Assembly: GCA_015680685.1 (NCBI GenBank)
Contig: MNCI01028301.1
Coordinates: 62,001-126,000, forward strand
DNA: 64,000 nucleotides
Direction of reading: 5' to 3'
DNA from: Gnetum montanum
Taxonomy: Eukaryota > Streptophyta > Gnetopsida > Gnetales > Gnetaceae
Under the pieces are notes generated by a model. The model saw nothing but the letters and a program-made list of their open reading frames with translations. It had not been told where the DNA came from and searched no databases. Positions 10,963 through 22,497 of this stretch are shown here, one piece after another; position 1 is the first letter of the stretch; every line of letters begins with the position of its first letter. Position numbers and translations under genes: made by a program.

Positions 10963-11755
10963 TGCTAAAGTCAAATGTTTTGGTCAATGTGACATTGAAA
11001 TAATGATATCATATCAATGATGTTGTTGATACAATGTCATAGCACAAGCTACATCATCGTTGATATGATATCTCAAGGTGCATGATAGCCTATAAATGCA
11101 ACACTTAGGTGCACAGTCCAATAACAATTTTATTTCACTAGTAGAAGAACTCTTGCACTTTCATTTTATGCACTTAGACTTAGTGATTAGAAGTGTGAAT
11201 GCTTGTAGTATAGTGTGATCTAGTGAATGGCATCATTATTCAAACATCTTGTACTTCGGCATAAGTGTAACAGGCAATAAAGATTGAGCTATTTTATACT
11301 ATTGCAACATTCTTCTATTTTTCTATTTTACTTAAAATAATATTTCTTGTTTTCTATCTTAATGTTTTACTTTTCCAAAGTACAATTTAGTTTTACTGTT
11401 ATTAGTATGTGAAATGAATACAACTAATTTCAACCATAAAGTGTGATTGTTTGGTAACCTAGTAGTATTATTTCTTAGTTCACCTAGTAGTGAAGTACTT
11501 GGTAATCCTATTAATGATTACATAAGCCTAGGACATGTATAGAAAATCAGGAATAGATATCCATCACCTTAGGTTAGGATAGACTTATTACTTGTTTTAC
11601 TTAGACTTAGAAATTATTAACATATTAACAATGGTCTTGAACTTAAACCAATTGCTAGCATATTAACATTGCCTTGTCCACATATTACAATTTGGTCATG
11701 CATGAACACCTGTGAACTTGTATGATTGGGTGTTGGATTTCTCCACCACTCATCA
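10963..11755 (+). repeat. 3' LTR of element A
   Basis: Partner of 1361-2255, with the same U3 palindromes, the TATA box at 11091 (TATAAATG) and the end CACTCATCA. Differences from the 5' LTR are frequent and mostly transitions, indicating an old insertion. Confidence 0.85.
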
Positions 11756-12640
11756 TTATTGAAATCAACCTCTCATCCAAAAGAGGGTTAGAGAATTTTT
11801 CATAACCTGAGTTTAGGAAGAAAAGGTTTATCCTTTCTCATGCAAATTGTACCAACCTTTCTATCCAAAGTGAAATCTACTCACTTGACATGCAAGCTGA
11901 TCCTCTACCTCTAGTTGTAAAACAAGAGGATAAAGTTAATTCTTTTACAATCAAGGGGAGGCTATTTCATGCCATGGGGAAGCCACTCCCCATGCCTAGT
12001 GATAGCTTAACACTATCATGTGTAGGGATCTTGGGATTCTAGTCTTACTTTAACATCACCCAAGTCCTTAATTGAAAAGGAAGACACACCAATTCTTTAC
12101 TTCTTAGAAGTGATCTATATTAGATCCACTTTTATGTTATTTAACTTATTGCACATTTTTCAAGTTTTTTGTTAGGCTATACTATAACTCCCATCAAGAG
12201 ATGGTTACCTCTAGTTGACCACCTTTGTACATTAATAAGGGAAAATCAATATGATTCTTTACACAAAATTAATAAGGGATCTTGCCACTTCTTCTAGATA
12301 TCCTTCTTTGAGGATGTACCCTACCAATGTACTAAGAATTCAATCTTTTAACTTGGAAGAAAACCTATGATATGCATGTTGATGATGAAATAAATTCACT
12401 AACCTTTAACTACCTTAATGTTTGAAGAGCCCTTGTACCTCAATGTTGTTAGATCAGTGTCCCCTAGATTCAGCCTTTTAGGCACAAAACATCGTATGGT
12501 AGTTTGCTACATATGCCATTAACTACAGTTTATAAGAAATTGGGTTGACATGAGGAAAGACCTTGAAAGACCCATCATAATGCCTTATGAACTTCTAGAC
12601 ATCTCCCTTCTTTGGTCTCCTGTACCACATAATTCATCTT
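11756..12640 (-). pseudogene. Element B: C-terminal part of pol
   Basis: The minus-strand frame continues from the integrase towards the 3' end with short homologous-looking stretches broken by stops and shifts. A basic block followed by a KIPYxFCVKNH-like segment (about 12240-12310) sits where chromoviruses carry a chromodomain, but the match is weak. Confidence 0.4.
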
Positions 12641-13640
12641 TAAAAATCTCTTTCATTGATAGTAAACTTAAACTATTTTTTCCTAATATCCATGTGTTTC
12701 TTCATGTGCTATACAGACTTCTCTAAGTACAACATGATAACTTAGATACAATCTACTTAGTATTTGATAAATTCATTTGCAGAAGGATTACAACCTTGAT
12801 GTAAGGTTTCCACTAGTTAAGGGATTGATGGAATTATTTTCAAGGCCAATTTTACTAGAGAGAATCTTATGAATGAGGAATTTTGTAAATGTTATGGATG
12901 AACTTAGACACATGTACCAGAGCCACCCAATTCATTTAATCAAATTGGATGAAGTATCTTAGGTACTTCTCCAAAACTCTATTTATCCATTCTATCTACT
13001 TATTTGTTTATAGATGATATTTTAAGGATATTTGCAGCTTCATATCCAACCTTTTGAACAATTTCCACTAAAACTCCCTCATAAAATAGGAGTCATAATA
13101 AAAAATAATGATTTATGGCAACTCAAAGGAGCAAAATATGTTATCAAAGAACAAAGTTGTAGCACTCTTTGTCATGCAAGAAGTAGAGCATGGGATGTAG
13201 ATGACATACTTTGAGAACTTATCCATAACCATAAGAATGATATAAACGCATTGTACTATGGTGACTTCTATGATGAAATCCATGAAGATGGTCACTCATA
13301 GGAGCTCTAGAGTTATTAAGGGATGAAGCAGGCCCCATCGTTTCTTGTTGAAAATTTTATCTTTCTAGTAAACTAAATAGTTATGCATAAAATCTACAAC
13401 ATCAATCCCTATATTAGACCAATAGAAACTCTACTTCACTAATGCCACCATTCATTTGTGATCCAAATGATTCTCTGAGAGAGTTTTATGACATTCATCA
13501 ATGATTTACAAATTCAAAGAACTTTAATTAGGAACTTAAATTCAATTTTTCTTGAACATGAGTAGGCCATAAACTTTACTAAAATTTGAGTTAGCATCTT
13601 CATGGACTACCTTCAACAACTCATGAGAACCTAGATTATT
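12641..13640 (-). pseudogene. Element B: integrase
   Basis: MDFIIEVTIVQCVYIILMV...DKFSKYVIYIPCSTSC at 13113-13295 is the start of the DDE core, with the first Asp in MDFI. The following ATTLFFDNI fits the chromovirus pattern. The second Asp region and a stretch resembling the LVHVSKF...HNIYKIPHS part of the core are visible further left. Many stops are present, so this is a dead integrase gene. Confidence 0.75.
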
Positions 13641-13789
13641 ATGTAATCCATTCTTACATTTTTATTAGAATTCATGGTTAGCCACCATCCAAGAGTTATT
13701 AGGCTACCCCACAATCTTCATCGAGTGCACCTATGGATGTTTGCTCAAAGCATATACTACCAAATTTTTCTCTTCCTAGTTGATAGATA

Positions 13790-15010
13790 AACTAAATATT
13801 GAATTTTTGTAAGAAACCTAGCCATTGATCTTACTTCAACTTCAATTTGGATTGGTTGAGAAGGTAGCTTGTGGTAATGTTATCAGATTTGACTAGCATG
13901 GAACCATCAAGAAGATATTATCACCATGTGCAAAGGAAATGCATGATGCCTAATGTCTCCTTTTCATGACCAACCATAACTGCTCTATCTAATTCAACTT
14001 CTTAGATTCAACTGCCACTAGTTGGTTGTCTTGTAAAAGCACCCTACTAATAACCTCATTCAAAATGTCTATATGAAATGAAAATGATTTTGAAAAGTCA
14101 AGAAGAACTAACACCAATTGATTTCTAAGGGTCATTTTGATTTTATTGAAAAATTTCTAACATTGATTACTCTAGCTCCAGGAAATGTCCTTCTTTTGTA
14201 AATTAGTTAAGATTATCATCACTATAGAAAATTCCCAAAAAAACTTCTTTTCATAACTTACCAATCCCAAGACTTTGTGTAGTTGATGCACATATTTTGG
14301 TATAGGCCATGTGGCAATGACCTATACTTTCTTTGGATTAATTTTTACCTTGCCTTTATCAAGGATAAACTCTAAGAATTTTGGCTTTGGCTTATCAAAT
14401 TTGGACTTTTTCCACTTGACATATAGTTTGTACTCTTGAAATTTGGGGAACACCAAGTCCAAATGCTTCATATTATCTTCTATCAAACTATATTACACAA
14501 AAATGTCATCAAGATATCCCACAAAAAACTTATCTAAGTATAGATGAAATAGTTCATTCACGAGTCTATAAAACATAACTAAAGCATTACATAATCCAAA
14601 AGTCATGATCATTCACTTGTATGAGTTATAATGAGTGACACATGATATCTTTTCTTCATCACTTTTTACTATCCATACCTAATAGTAATCTTGGCAAAGG
14701 TTGAGTCAAGAGAAGACTAGAATCCCTAAAAGTTGATTGAATAAGTCTGAAACCAATGGTACTAGATACCTATTCTTAATGATGTACTTATTCAATAGTT
14801 TGAAGTCACAACACAATCTCAATGAGTCATCTTCCTTCTTAGAAAATAACACAAGAACTCCATAAGAAGATTTGAAGGGTCAAATATAATCCATATCCAC
14901 CAAAATTTCCAATTACTTTCTTAGCTTTTCCAACTCAAGAGCATTCATTCCATAAGGTTACTGCCTAGGAGGGGAAGTTCCTAGTAGCAACTCAATCCTA
15001 TGGTTGATGA
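13790..15010 (-). pseudogene. Element B: reverse transcriptase and RNase H
   Basis: Reading leftwards from about 14985: a PYGMNALELEKLRK-like motif, SYGVLVLFSKKEDDSLRLC, CDFKLLNKYIIKNRY, MTFGLCNALVMF and the catalytic GYLDDIFV near 14505. These are the standard gypsy RT blocks, and the YLDD box keeps both Asp residues. The RNase H region with a VESKKLN segment follows to about 13800. Stops are frequent and mostly of the CAG/CAA/TGG-derived type. Confidence 0.8.
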
Positions 15011-15320
15011 TCTGTTATTTTGCCCATTCTCTAGGAAATTTCATTAGCATTACATCCTTATGTCTCCCTACCACATTCTTAATCTACATACTAATTTGTT
15101 TAGAATTCTTGTCTTTCATCTTTCTTAACACTAGAAGGAACATCTGTTGGGTTGGATTCCTAATAATCTAGTTCATCATTATGGGCAAGACAATATAAGC
15201 TTCATGGATAGTACTAGTTGCTTTTTGTTTAGAGATCTTCACCATTAGGATGAATCATCATGTGAAATATAAAGAACATATAGGTATGGGGTAACCAATA
15301 CCTTTTCCTTCTTAAAAATA

Positions 15321-15600
15321 TTATTTTTCAAGGATTACTTGGAAAGAATTAATGTCTAGGACTGAGAAGTCCAACCTTCCATTCCATTGACCTACTTTCA
15401 CATCCACATCTATCATGACTCTAGTGCACCTAATTGGATAGCCCTTAACAAACTTAGAGGATGTCAAAATTGGTTCTATTGGTAAATTAAGGGTATGATC
15501 TATATATGGTAAAAAAAATTTGTGATTGGAACTTGTGTCAATCAAGGCATATATTATCTTTGATGAAAACTACAACAAAACCATTTATTCACCTTGGACA
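15321..15600 (-). pseudogene. Element B: aspartic protease
   Basis: YALIDTSSNHKFF carries a retropepsin-like D-T-S triad in place of the usual DSG in ALIDSGATHNF. It is followed by hydrophobic strands and DVKVGQWNGRLDFSVLDIN. It lies between gag and RT, as in all gypsy elements. The frame is open for 74 codons. Confidence 0.65.
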
Positions 15601-15699
15601 TTCTGCTAAATTACTACCAAGATTTAGGAGATCTACTTAATCACTCTAAGGGACTTAATCTATTATTCACTTGCATTCACCTTAATAACCTAAAATTGA

Positions 15700-17130
15700 T
15701 CTTATAATTAATACTTAAGAGTTTTTAATTGTCAATTACCATTTGAAGCATTTCCAACTAGTCATCGATTAGGGTTATGTAAGCAATCTTGAGTAATATG
15801 ATTTTTGAAGTAGATAAAAAAATTGTATGCTAGAACACTTGGGAGGATTATTTATGAGTCCTTCAAGGTATGGTTGCTTGTCCCTTAACCTATTGTATTC
15901 TCTGAGAGTCCTTCACTTCTCATTACCTTGGAAAGATGCTTGAAAACTAGGGGTAACAATAGGAGGCAGATCCCAATAGCCACCTTCAAAATTTTTTCCA
16001 CTAGGCTTGTTTGATCCATCACTAGATCTTTTATCATTTTAAGATACATTAGCTTCATTCTAATTCTAATTTTGGGCCTTTGAGTTAATCATCAAACTAG
16101 CCATCAATTCGAGTGCTTCTCTATATTCTGAGATCTTGTAGGTTTTGATCTTCCATTGGGCCTAGGGTTTTATGCCATTAAAGAAAAGGTGAAACTTAGT
16201 TTCATCATACATCATCAAAATTCACTTTAGTATTCTGAAAGATAATCCTCTAGCTTTCAGATTTTCTTAAGTTTCTTCAACTTTTCTCAAGATTTATCAA
16301 TGAAAGTACCTAGGTAGAAGTTCTCCATTAGAGTAGTTTTGAGATCATTCCATGTTTCAATTGATATCTACGCTATTCCTAATTTCATTTCTTAGATAAT
16401 ATTGTGTTGCCATATCTAAGCACCTCCTCTTAGAAATTGAAAAGCGATGCTTATGTTCATTTCCTCTTGATATTCATTCACATAGAGGAAGCACGCCATC
16501 TCAAAGATGAAAGCATCCAAGAGCTTGTCATCATGATAATCTTTTTAGACCTTCAAATTTTTTAATTCAAAACTTATGGATTTACCATCTTGCACCATAT
16601 GCAATTTATTTTGGTTGAAGAACCAACTAGTCCTTCAATTTCTCATTTCTCACTTCAAGCTTCTTCACATGTACCTCTATATTTGCCATCCTTTACAAGA
16701 CATCACTCATAGAGACTTGGGCATCATCAATGATATCTCCTGTCCATTCTACCTAATTCCATAGGAAAATATTCTTGGTTATGAATAACTTATGCTTAGA
16801 TCCTAAATTTAGTTCCCAAAGATATGGACATCAAGATTTTTGATCATTAAGCATTTTAAGCCACTTCATCACTAGTAAGTAACCAAGGATCATCCTATCA
16901 ATTTCAAGAAGCTACCTCCATAACCATTGTATCTTGTCAAGGAAGTAATCTTTGTGCATCCTGATAGGCACTTCATTGTCATTAATTAAGTTTTCATGTT
17001 TGGTGGTCATACCATGTGCTTCAATTTTCATATACTCTTCCATGTTGTTATAAGCTTTAGAACTAGTAGGAGCCTCACCAAAGACACTACTTCTCTTTCT
17101 CTTCTTCTTATGTACTATGATCACCCAGGA
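15700..17130 (-). pseudogene. gag: Element B: gag
   Basis: A charged N-terminal block (16912-17124, HKKKRKRSSVFGEAP) leads into the capsid region around 16650-16200, with WQHNII and ETWNDLKTTLMENFYLG resembling the TWxxFKxxLxxxFxP signature of gypsy gag. A degraded CCHC knuckle (YNFFIYFKNHITQDC, about 15800) has lost its first two cysteines. Many stops. Confidence 0.7.
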
Positions 17131-17180
17131 GTTTCAAGAAACAAACCAAAAAATAATACTAATCTTAAGCCATGAACCTT

Positions 17181-17193
17181 CACTCTAATAGTA
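17181..17193 (-). promoter_or_regulatory. Degraded primer-binding site, tRNA-iMet type (element B)
   Basis: On the minus strand, TACTATTAGAGTG follows the 5' LTR end closely. It resembles the plant initiator-Met site TGGTATCAGAGC, with 4 differences, 3 of them C>T or G>A. Confidence 0.45.
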
Positions 17194-17195
17194 AG

Positions 17196-17708
17196 TGTAA
17201 TGATACCACCCTTTGAAAATATCATTTGGCATCACTTGAGAGTTTAGAAATAACAATGAGGGAGGACAGACTTAAGGTTAGATACATCTTAAAGTTTAGA
17301 GCACCTACAAGTACATCATAGGAGCAAATAACTTATTAGTTATTAGTTAGAGGTGCATCAGATATTCCATAAGCAAACAAGTACACAACTAAACCAACAA
17401 GATGTTCACACCAACACAAATACATAAACATGAGACTGATCCCATTAAAGAGCTAAGACACATTCTACTCTAACACATCTAGTCCTAAGCCCTGCTTCGA
17501 AGAGAAGGGTGATGGCTAGAGCTATGGAGATGAAGCCTTCCCAATAATCCTACATATCATTGTGATAAGGTTCACAAAGGAATCAAGCTCATGCAATTTT
17601 ATGGTGATGCTTAGGATAGCATGGAACTTGATAGGATCTCCACACTTATTCGGCCCCTATTTTGGACGAAAACAATCTTTGATCCACCAAAAAGGATGTT
17701 TTCCTACA
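17196..17708 (-). repeat. 5' LTR of element B
   Basis: 513 bp, begins TGTAATGATACC and ends CCTACA on the plus strand. Partner of 761-1195. Target duplication CTAGT follows at 17709-17713. Confidence 0.8.
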
Positions 17709-17713
17709 CTAGT

Positions 17714-17764
17714 AGCTTGTAAGGCTTATAACTATGAGGTCATGAGTTCAAGTCCTATCTATGC
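17714..17764 (+). pseudogene. tRNA-Met-like sequence, 3' half
   Basis: TAGCTTGTAAGG, then CTTATAAC at the anticodon-loop position, then TGAGGTCATGAGTTCAAG. The last part is a variable loop plus a B box (GAGTTCAAGTCC) very like elongator tRNA-Met. CTTATAA would derive from CTCATAA (CAU anticodon) by C>T. Continues the 5' half at 741-760. Could equally be a SINE head. Confidence 0.5.
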
Positions 17765-18479
17765 TAAAACAAGAAAAGCCCAAAAGCTTAATTGAAATTG
17801 CACAAAAAATGGTTAAAAAAGATAGAAACTAAAAATTAGATGGGATGGATAAATATTAGCATATTATTAATTAGTATTAGTGTGAATAGCATGAATTGAA
17901 TTCATATCTTCTTTTGGACAAAGATAAATTTTCCCATTCAATAATATTTGCAAATTAGATTTTGTCAAATTATTAATAGTAAAAAAATACACATTTAATC
18001 AAAATACCCTAGAGTTCCTTTTAGCTTTTATAGTTTTGATAAATCATTTTTAGAGATGGAACTTGGAGTGAAAGTGGGTAGGATGTGCTAAAATAAAAAT
18101 TTATTAGTTCATATTTCACTTTAAAAAAATAAAAGAAGTAACAATACCTATAAAAATGGGTATTACCAACTCTTTAGAGAGGCAAACACAATGGGTAAAT
18201 TAATAATTAATAATAAAAATGAAATTATGATTAAAGTAAACATATTTTATGGAAAAAATGGTAATATTTTTTCAAAATAATTTTTGCAAAGAAATATTTT
18301 TTATATTTCTAGGTTAATTTAACATTTAATTGTAAGCTTTCTATTATGTAGACTCAAAAATTAGATGATTGGAATGAGATAATTGAATTTTTTTGTTTGC
18401 AATTCAATGATAAGTGTTTTTCACAATCTAATGTATTTTTCAATGGAATATTTTAAATATAGAATAACCAACAAGTTGG
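17765..18479. other. No gene seen; AT-rich spacer
   Basis: AT-rich DNA with short homopolymer runs. I find no coding, LTR or RNA signature. Confidence 0.5.
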
Positions 18480-18660
18480 TGTTGGTGGTTAGTAGAATAG
18501 GTACTAAGAGTTAAATTTTATAGGTGCAAGGTTGCATGTTTGAATTCCATCCCTCAGAATTATGATAAAGAGATTATCATTTGGCGTGATGATAAGATGC
18601 TCATTTCTCAAGTTGAAGACCTAGGTTTGAGCTTGGATACAAATACTTGAAGAGATTAGG
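18480..18660 (+). repeat. Two tRNA-like (SINE-like) modules
   Basis: First module: GGTGGTTAGTAG (A-box-like) and TGTTTGAATTCC (B-box-like) about 60 bp apart. Second module (about 18577-18645): GATAAGATGCTCATTTCTCAAG, then a B-box-like AGGTTTGAGC. The spacing fits RNA polymerase III internal promoters. No flanking duplication was found. Confidence 0.35.
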
Positions 18661-18765
18661 CTTTCACTCATCTATCAACCATTGTGAAATCTCACTTAGT
18701 GGGATGAGCACTATGGCTTCAGATGATGATCCTTTATATTCTGAGTATAAAATATCCTCTTATGG

Positions 18766-18850
18766 GGAAGAGATGGCTAAGTGGTTTATGCCTATGGTCT
18801 TGAAAACTAACAAAATGAAAACTATTGAGGGTTTAAATTCCTCTCTTACC
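18766..18850 (+). pseudogene. trnS-UGA: Plastid-type trnS-UGA pseudogene
   Basis: GAGATGGCTAAGTGGTTTATG, the anticodon arm GGTCTTGAAAAC with UGA in the loop, a long class II variable arm ending AACTATTGAGGG, and a T arm TTTAAATTCC give the shape and wording of chloroplast tRNA-Ser(UGA). The invariant TTCGA of the T loop has become TTAAA-like, and an extra A is in the acceptor stem, so it is a pseudogene. Likely a nuclear copy of plastid DNA, but no neighbouring plastid gene is recognisable. Confidence 0.6.
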
Positions 18851-19106
18851 TTTTATTTTTTGTTCATTGTATTAAATTTTTTTGGGTAAGAGAGGTCTTT
18901 AAAAAGATAGATTATAAATCAGGATCAATTCCTTCTTTAAAACTTACTATGGCTTCATGAGCACATCTTGTATGTTAAATGGTCTAGAAATAAAAAATCC
19001 TAGAACAAAGTGAGAAGCCACTAACCAAGTTCAAGGAAAAATAAAGCTTACTACATTTATTTTAATAACTACACTACCTACAAAATTTTAAAAGCCTAAA
19101 GGAGCA
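18851..19106. other. No gene seen
   Basis: AT-rich spacer up to the LTR of element C. Nothing recognisable. Confidence 0.5.
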
Positions 19107-19924
19107 TGCATCATATCGATGCAAAGCCTACCTTAACAAATCCCAAAAGGATTCACTCCTTAATCCTTATAAGTTAAATTTTTCTAAATAGAATGAAATG
19201 GAGAATATCTCTCTATTGATAAAAGTAACTCTTAAAATATAGATAAATACATCAAGATTAAGAAGCCAATCTTAACTCATACCTCTTCCAAAGATATTGG
19301 AGGCCATACATATCTCCTCTTAAGTTTAAATTTCCTACACTTGGAGCTTATAGCTCAAGATAAGAAACTCATAAGAGATTCCCTAAACCTCTCTCAATTG
19401 CTCTCCCTTCCCTCTCATTCAATTGGATATAATATTTTAGTAAAAGATCTTCCTCATTTGCACTCAAACTATCATACCTAAACTCATGCCTTTGATACTT
19501 ATTTATAGTCTCTTGTGTGATATTTCTCCTTTCATAACATTCAAAAGTACCAATTAATATTTGTTATCTTACCAAAAAAACCATTCTATATGAGGAGAAG
19601 ACATCTTTCCTGAGCTAAAACAATTATCTATAAGACATCTTTGATCTTTGTAAGACATCTTAGTTGATAGCTTACCATGCATAGAAGGCATCCATTTGAT
19701 TGGAAAGACGTATTTTATCAAGAAAAGATGTCTTTCAGGTTTGAAAAATATATTTTTAGTGCTAGTCCAAAATAGTAATACATCCAAGCTGAAGTCCCAT
19801 ATGCTTCCATTATCTTCCAAAGGCCCTAAAACATTCTAGACTCCTAAAGATACAAAGGCAACATATACAAAGATATATAACAATCTATTGAAGATTACGC
19901 AAGGGTTGGGTGATATCCTCATCA
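19107..19924 (-). repeat. 3' LTR of element C
   Basis: Shares long matches with 22498-23310 ('CTCATAAGAGATTCC', 'GATACAAAGGCAACATATAC'). A minus-strand TATA box (TATAAATA) is at 19500-19507. The U3 part carries repeated AAGACATCTT palindromes (about 19590-19745). Confidence 0.8.
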
Positions 19925-20840
19925 TCTCTTACATCCTTAAAAATGTCATGCTTAATGAACATTCAAAAGCTAGAAGGTACCATTTCCCCATGACTCAATA
20001 TCATCATACTTAGCATAACAATCATGATCTAATGCATCAAGAACACCATGAGAATGAGTATCAATCCTAGTCATAATGCTTGAGGTTTTTTTTTTTTTGA
20101 GCTTCTCTTACTCATGAAGGCTTTTCGTCATGCCCCACCATGCTTCCTTTAGTTAAGAATCTCCTTGGAATGTATCAAATGCATCCCCATGATGAATCCA
20201 ACCTGCAAGACATTTTTACAAGAATATGAAAAAATAATGATTATACCAACCTATGGACTACACTTGCTTGTCCAATGCCCAAATACCAATGGCATTTCCT
20301 CACTTCTTGCCAATATAAATTTCAGCCCAATACTAACAAAAGTACTCAAAAACATCATTCAACATACTACTGCCATTAATAACAAAGATTAGATAGTAGA
20401 AAAAAAAACCTTCTTTCCATTCATATGAAACTTAATACAATCATTCATAACATCTACTTCAAATGCATTCTCTTAGCATCAAAGAGAATTTTATCATAAA
20501 TAACGCTCATTCCTACAAATTCCTTACAATTGGAATTCAGTAATGAAGAATTAAAATTATCAACATCATCCTCAACAATATTGGATAGCAGCCTAAACTT
20601 ATGATTATCTTTTTTCATAATCCAACTATTATTATTATCATAATTTCATAGCATACTAAATATAAGTTTTGAGCAATCAATATGTAATACATCACAAAGA
20701 ATCTAATCATGAAAATATCTAATGAAATATTCAATAAGATATTTTTTATTAAATTTCTTAAAATGATTCTTCATTAAGCAATGCACTTTTGTATGGATTA
20801 GGGTGAGGAATTATAGCTAAATGCAATAACTTCACAGCCT
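19925..20840 (-). other. Interior of element C without recognisable genes
   Basis: Downstream of the protease on the minus strand. Only scattered short frames, and no RT or integrase motif. Presumably a decayed or deleted pol region plus 3' tail. Confidence 0.5.
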
Positions 20841-21000
20841 TGGTAGAAATCACATTCTATTCTACTCCACCATCAATGAGAACACTTAAGGAATGAACTT
20901 TAACATTATAATGAGTTCTAAATAAATTCTTCCTCATAAATTCTTCATTGGATCTAACATGTCCAATAAAAGTACAACTATTCTTCTAACTTTGATCAAT
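20840..21000 (-). pseudogene. Element C: protease fragment
   Basis: VHSLSVLIDGGVE.NVIS on the minus strand (about 20850-20900) resembles the retropepsin signature LIDSGAxxNFIS, with Ser replaced by Gly. It follows gag in the right order. Confidence 0.55.
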
Positions 21001-21059
21001 AATATATGAGGGATTAGTTTCACATATCTTCCTTGAAGATTTAGACTCATCTTCTTACA

Positions 21060-22177
21060 TTGTTTAAATTTACTTATCCTTAGAGCCATTGTTCTTTAAC
21101 TTAGTGCACTTTCATTATTTATGACCTTATTCACCATAATTATAACATGTATCTTTACCTTGATCTTTAGCTTTTGGAGATCTTTCCCTTCTTCTTCCTC
21201 TCCTTGAAGAAGTATAATCCCTTTCTTTCTTTTTCTCATCTTCACCTTCCTTCTTGGATGATTTTTTTATTTATTTTGGAGCTATGTCTTTCTCATTCAT
21301 TTTCTTGTTATCCTTATCCTTCTTTAGCCGAACTTTGCAATTTTCATTTCAACTTTGAGAGTAAGATCATAAGCTTCATTAGGATTATTAGGCTTATAGA
21401 ATGTTAATTCTTGTTGATATTTCATCTTTAATCCACTAATAAAGTTATAAGCTTCATCATATTTAGTCTAATGAACATTAACCTTTTGCAAAGCTTTATA
21501 AAATTAAACATAAAAATCTTTTACCACGTGAACTCTTTATTTGAGAATTATTAGCTTCTTTATGACTTCATGATGGAAGGATTTTTTTCTTAAAATTTTG
21601 GTTCAACATGAATTACATGAGTTGCCAACTCTTAATAGGTCTTCCATGTTCTTCAAAATACTTGACACATTTCTTGTTGCACCATTTGGCTATTAATCCT
21701 TCATGTTTTATCTCAACAATATAATTCATTGACTCACTAGATATTTTTACCATAAGAAAATACTTATTCACAACTCCAAGCCATGAAAGAAAGAAATATA
21801 TATTATCAACAGCTTTGAAGATGGAAATATCCACATGAGTAACTTTTAAATCACTTCTTAAGATCTTTACAAATATTTCATCATCATTTTCTTCACTATT
21901 AGGATGAAAGAAAACCTTTGTTCATACCTTTGAGTATAGTCTCTTTTCTTCTTAGAGCACTTTGACCATTTCTTCTTCTTGATCTATGAATAGATGAAAA
22001 AGGATTCTACTTTTTGATCTCCTCTTCACTTTTTGAAATTTTTACAAAATCTTTGTGCTTCTTGGCCATTACCTTGGGAATTACTTTTTGCATTTCAATC
22101 ACAAAAGCCTTAAAGGAGTCCTTGAGCTCTTGAACCTCTTGTCCAAGATCTTGTTTGGTCTTCTTGTTAGGAATCAT
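21060..22177 (-). pseudogene. gag: Element C: gag with zinc knuckle
   Basis: Start ATG at 22177 (MIPNKKTKQDLGQEVQELKD), with a helical, charged N-terminal part. The capsid region at 21613-21834 reads AKWCNKKCVKYFEEHGRPIKSW, in the pattern of chromovirus gag (xxWWxxxxxxxxxxGKxxIxSW). A Lys/Arg/Ser-rich linker leads to CYNYGE*GHK**KC (about 21110-21150), a CX2CX4HX4C knuckle whose intervening codons have become stops. Frameshifts occur near 21900-22000 and 21550. Nonfunctional. Confidence 0.7.
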
Positions 22178-22497
22178 AACTTTCATAAAGCTAAAGATAA
22201 AATATTAAAGTAACAAGATAATATCTTCAAGTAACTCTTTTAATTCAAGATAATAAAGTACTAAACAATAACACAAAGTGTAGTGAAGATACAATTCACT
22301 TCAGACCCTAGCCTTTCATGAAAATGGATGCTTAATTACCATAAAAGAGACTTGATCTTACAAGAACTATGTAATCTTTATCAATATTAGGTAATTCAAA
22401 CTATAAGTGGCTATAAATCTTAACAGTTCTCCAAATTTCTTCTAAAGCTTGATGAAGATCAATAATTAAAGTGTGGATACCTTCAAACCAAGTGCCC

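Larger units (their letters stand above)
1361..11755 (+). mobile_element. Element A: Athila-type gypsy element with a third gene, pol deleted
   Basis: Bounded by homologous LTRs (1361-2255 and 10963-11755) with a tRNA-Asp-type primer site just inside the 5' LTR and a purine tract just before the 3' LTR. Gag and protease are recognisable, but RT, RNase H and integrase are missing: sequence runs from protease straight to the post-pol landmark at 5821. A separate third gene with its own promoter-like module fills 7397-10700. The flanks GGATT (1356-1360) and TTATT (11756-11760) match only 3 of 5, so the target duplication is unclear. It lies inside element B. It is non-autonomous. Confidence 0.85.
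761..17708 (-). mobile_element. Element B: Ty3/gypsy chromovirus-like LTR retrotransposon, minus strand, split by element A
   Basis: Two homologous LTRs (761-1195 and 17196-17708) begin TGTA/TCTA and end TACA/TATA. They are flanked by an exact 5-bp duplication, CTAGT, at 756-760 and 17709-17713. Inside, reading leftwards, are a degraded primer site, gag, an aspartic protease, RT, RNase H and integrase, all full of stops. The integrase phrase FSKYVIYIPCSTSC and the gag phrase ISIETWNDLK suggest a chromovirus, perhaps Galadriel-like, but the clade is a guess. Element A (1361-11755) sits in its 3' tail. Confidence 0.85.

Noticed and set aside
1356-11760. A target duplication for element A
   Set aside because: GGATT versus TTATT matches only 3 of 5 bases, so I do not claim it. 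The LTR pair and the primer and purine sites carry the call.
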